Positions 62,637 through 64,000 of a DNA stretch of 64,000 nt are shown here, piece after piece. Both the position numbers and the translations under genes were made by a program. The notes beneath the pieces were generated by a model. The model had not been told where the DNA came from, made no database searches, and was given only the letters and a program-made list of their open reading frames with translations. Each line of letters opens with the position of its first letter. Positions within the stretch are counted from its first letter, which is position 1. Source of the DNA: Candidatus Competibacteraceae bacterium (GTDB taxonomy: Bacteria; Pseudomonadota; Gammaproteobacteria; Competibacterales; Competibacteraceae); NCBI GenBank assembly GCA_016699715.1, contig CP065007.1:2856001-2920000 (forward strand), in the 5' to 3' direction.

Positions 62637-62873
62637 TTAAACTTTCTCACCGTGGGCACGTAACCCGGCCAAAACGGCGTCAATACCTTTTTTATCGATG
62701 ATCCGCATACCATGCGAAGATACCCGTAGACGCACAAAACGCCGCTCACTTTCAACCCAAAAGCGATGAATATGCAAGTTCGGTAGAAAGCGACGACGGG
62801 TCTTGTTATTAGCGTGCGATACATTATTTCCGGTAGCGGGGCCTTTCCCCGTCACTTGGCAAACTCTTGACAT
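62637..62873 (-). CDS. rpmB: Ribosomal protein bL28
   Basis: 78 residues starting MSRVCQVTGKGPATGNNVSH and ANNKTRRRFLPNLHIHRFWVE. Normal length for the gammaproteobacterial protein. It is part of the large subunit near the peptidyl-transferase-proximal region. Starts at ATG 62873 in front of rpmG. Confidence 0.97.
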   Translation of the reverse strand: MSRVCQVTGKGPATGNNVSHANNKTRRRFLPNLHIHRFWVESERRFVRLRVSSHGMRIIDKKGIDAVLAGLRAHGEKV

Positions 62874-63008
62874 TGAGCCTATCTCCACAACCGGCAAAAC
62901 CGGGCTTTCGAAAGCTTATTGGCTTTTAAGTCTTAATGAACCACAGGTTAAAGGGACAAATGACCGCCACACCGATGGATCAGAAAAGCAATCAATATCC
63001 GAAGACTA

Positions 63009-63046
63009 AAAAACCCAAAAGCATCCCCCTGAAACCAGGGGGATGC
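63009..63046 (-). terminator. Terminator of the rRNA operon
   Basis: The stem GCATCCCCCTG/CAGGGGGATGC (63021-63031 with 63036-63046), loop AAAC, is followed on the minus strand by TTTTGGGTTTTT, just past the 5S gene. Confidence 0.88.
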
Positions 63047-63057
63047 AGCAAATAGAT

Positions 63058-63175
63058 TGCCTGGCGATGACCGACTTTAGCGTGAGTAGATCTCACACGA
63101 TCATAGGCGCGGCGCGGTTTCACGATCGAGTTCGGGATGGGGTCGAGTGGTTCCCACGCGCTAAGGTCGCCAGGC
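63058..63175 (-). rRNA. rrf: 5S ribosomal RNA
   Basis: About 118 bases read on the minus strand. The ends TGCCTGGCGACC and GGTCATCGCCAGGCA pair as helix I; the inner CCACTCGACCCCATCCCGAAC is the conserved loop B/C region. Ends are approximate. Confidence 0.95.
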
Positions 63176-63235
63176 GAAAAGGGGGAAGGCACGATGCCTG
63201 CGAAGGTGGGGGGTTCCACATACTTTGGGTGTTGC

Positions 63236-64000
<765 letters not shown>

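Overview
The window looks like a chromosomal segment of a GC-rich gammaproteobacterium. The housekeeping genes (apaG, lon, aspS-nudB, apaH, folA, mutM, mlaA, rpmB-rpmG, a 23S-5S rRNA pair) are of gammaproteobacterial type. The exact genus cannot be read from the sequence; a Competibacter-like or Thiotrichales/Chromatiales-like lineage is only a guess. The background is studded with accessory modules.

Left part, 1-10.4 kb: a leftward operon of three large genes plus a fourth that runs off the window. The first protein couples a DruA-like DUF4338 region to a GDGKT P-loop ATPase. The second has no recognised domain. The third is a 1566-residue protein with a PD-(D/E)xK nuclease-like patch, a RuvB-like AAA+ module and a winged helix. 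I read it as an undescribed anti-phage or DNA-restriction system with a DptFGH-like layout. A C-terminal scrap of a TauE/SafE permease at its right edge suggests an insertion scar. From 10.7 to 16.1 kb lie ordinary genes: transaldolase, apaG, a methyltransferase, lon and a pentapeptide-repeat protein.

16.5-25 kb: a membrane GGDEF-EAL protein, an MFS exporter and an alpha-oxoamine-synthase-like gene. The last is split by an IS630-type element that is itself split by a complete IS4-type element with a clean 9-bp target duplication. Then come echA and ada.

27.1-38.5 kb: a peptide-secretion module. Six leftward genes encode a NodT/TolC outer-membrane lipoprotein, a double-FHA membrane protein, an HlyD adaptor, a SurA/PpiC-like prolyl isomerase, a C39-peptidase ABC transporter with two cNMP-binding-like domains, and a sigma-54 activator. 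Divergent from them lies an 86-residue precursor with a textbook double-glycine leader, preceded by a good -24/-12 (sigma-54) promoter. A relic of a second precursor gene with its own terminator sits at the far end of the module. The model is that the sigma-54 activator switches on the precursor, C39 removes the leader, and the HlyD/TolC channel exports the core.

38.5-46.6 kb is a tight leftward run fmdB, aspS, nudB, mprF, acvB, apaH, folA. 46.7-52.6 kb holds a sugar ABC importer without its ATPase, a TAXI-type binding protein, and an mlaA, DUF2007, LpxL-like acyltransferase operon. 52.9-60.5 kb holds a GAF/HD-GYP protein, a periplasmic protein of unknown function, mutM, and a GldA/F/G-type ABC system with a DUF4340 protein. 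The right end has psiE, a fatty-acid desaturase, rpmG, rpmB, and the 3' end of an rRNA operon read leftward (5S, partial 23S).
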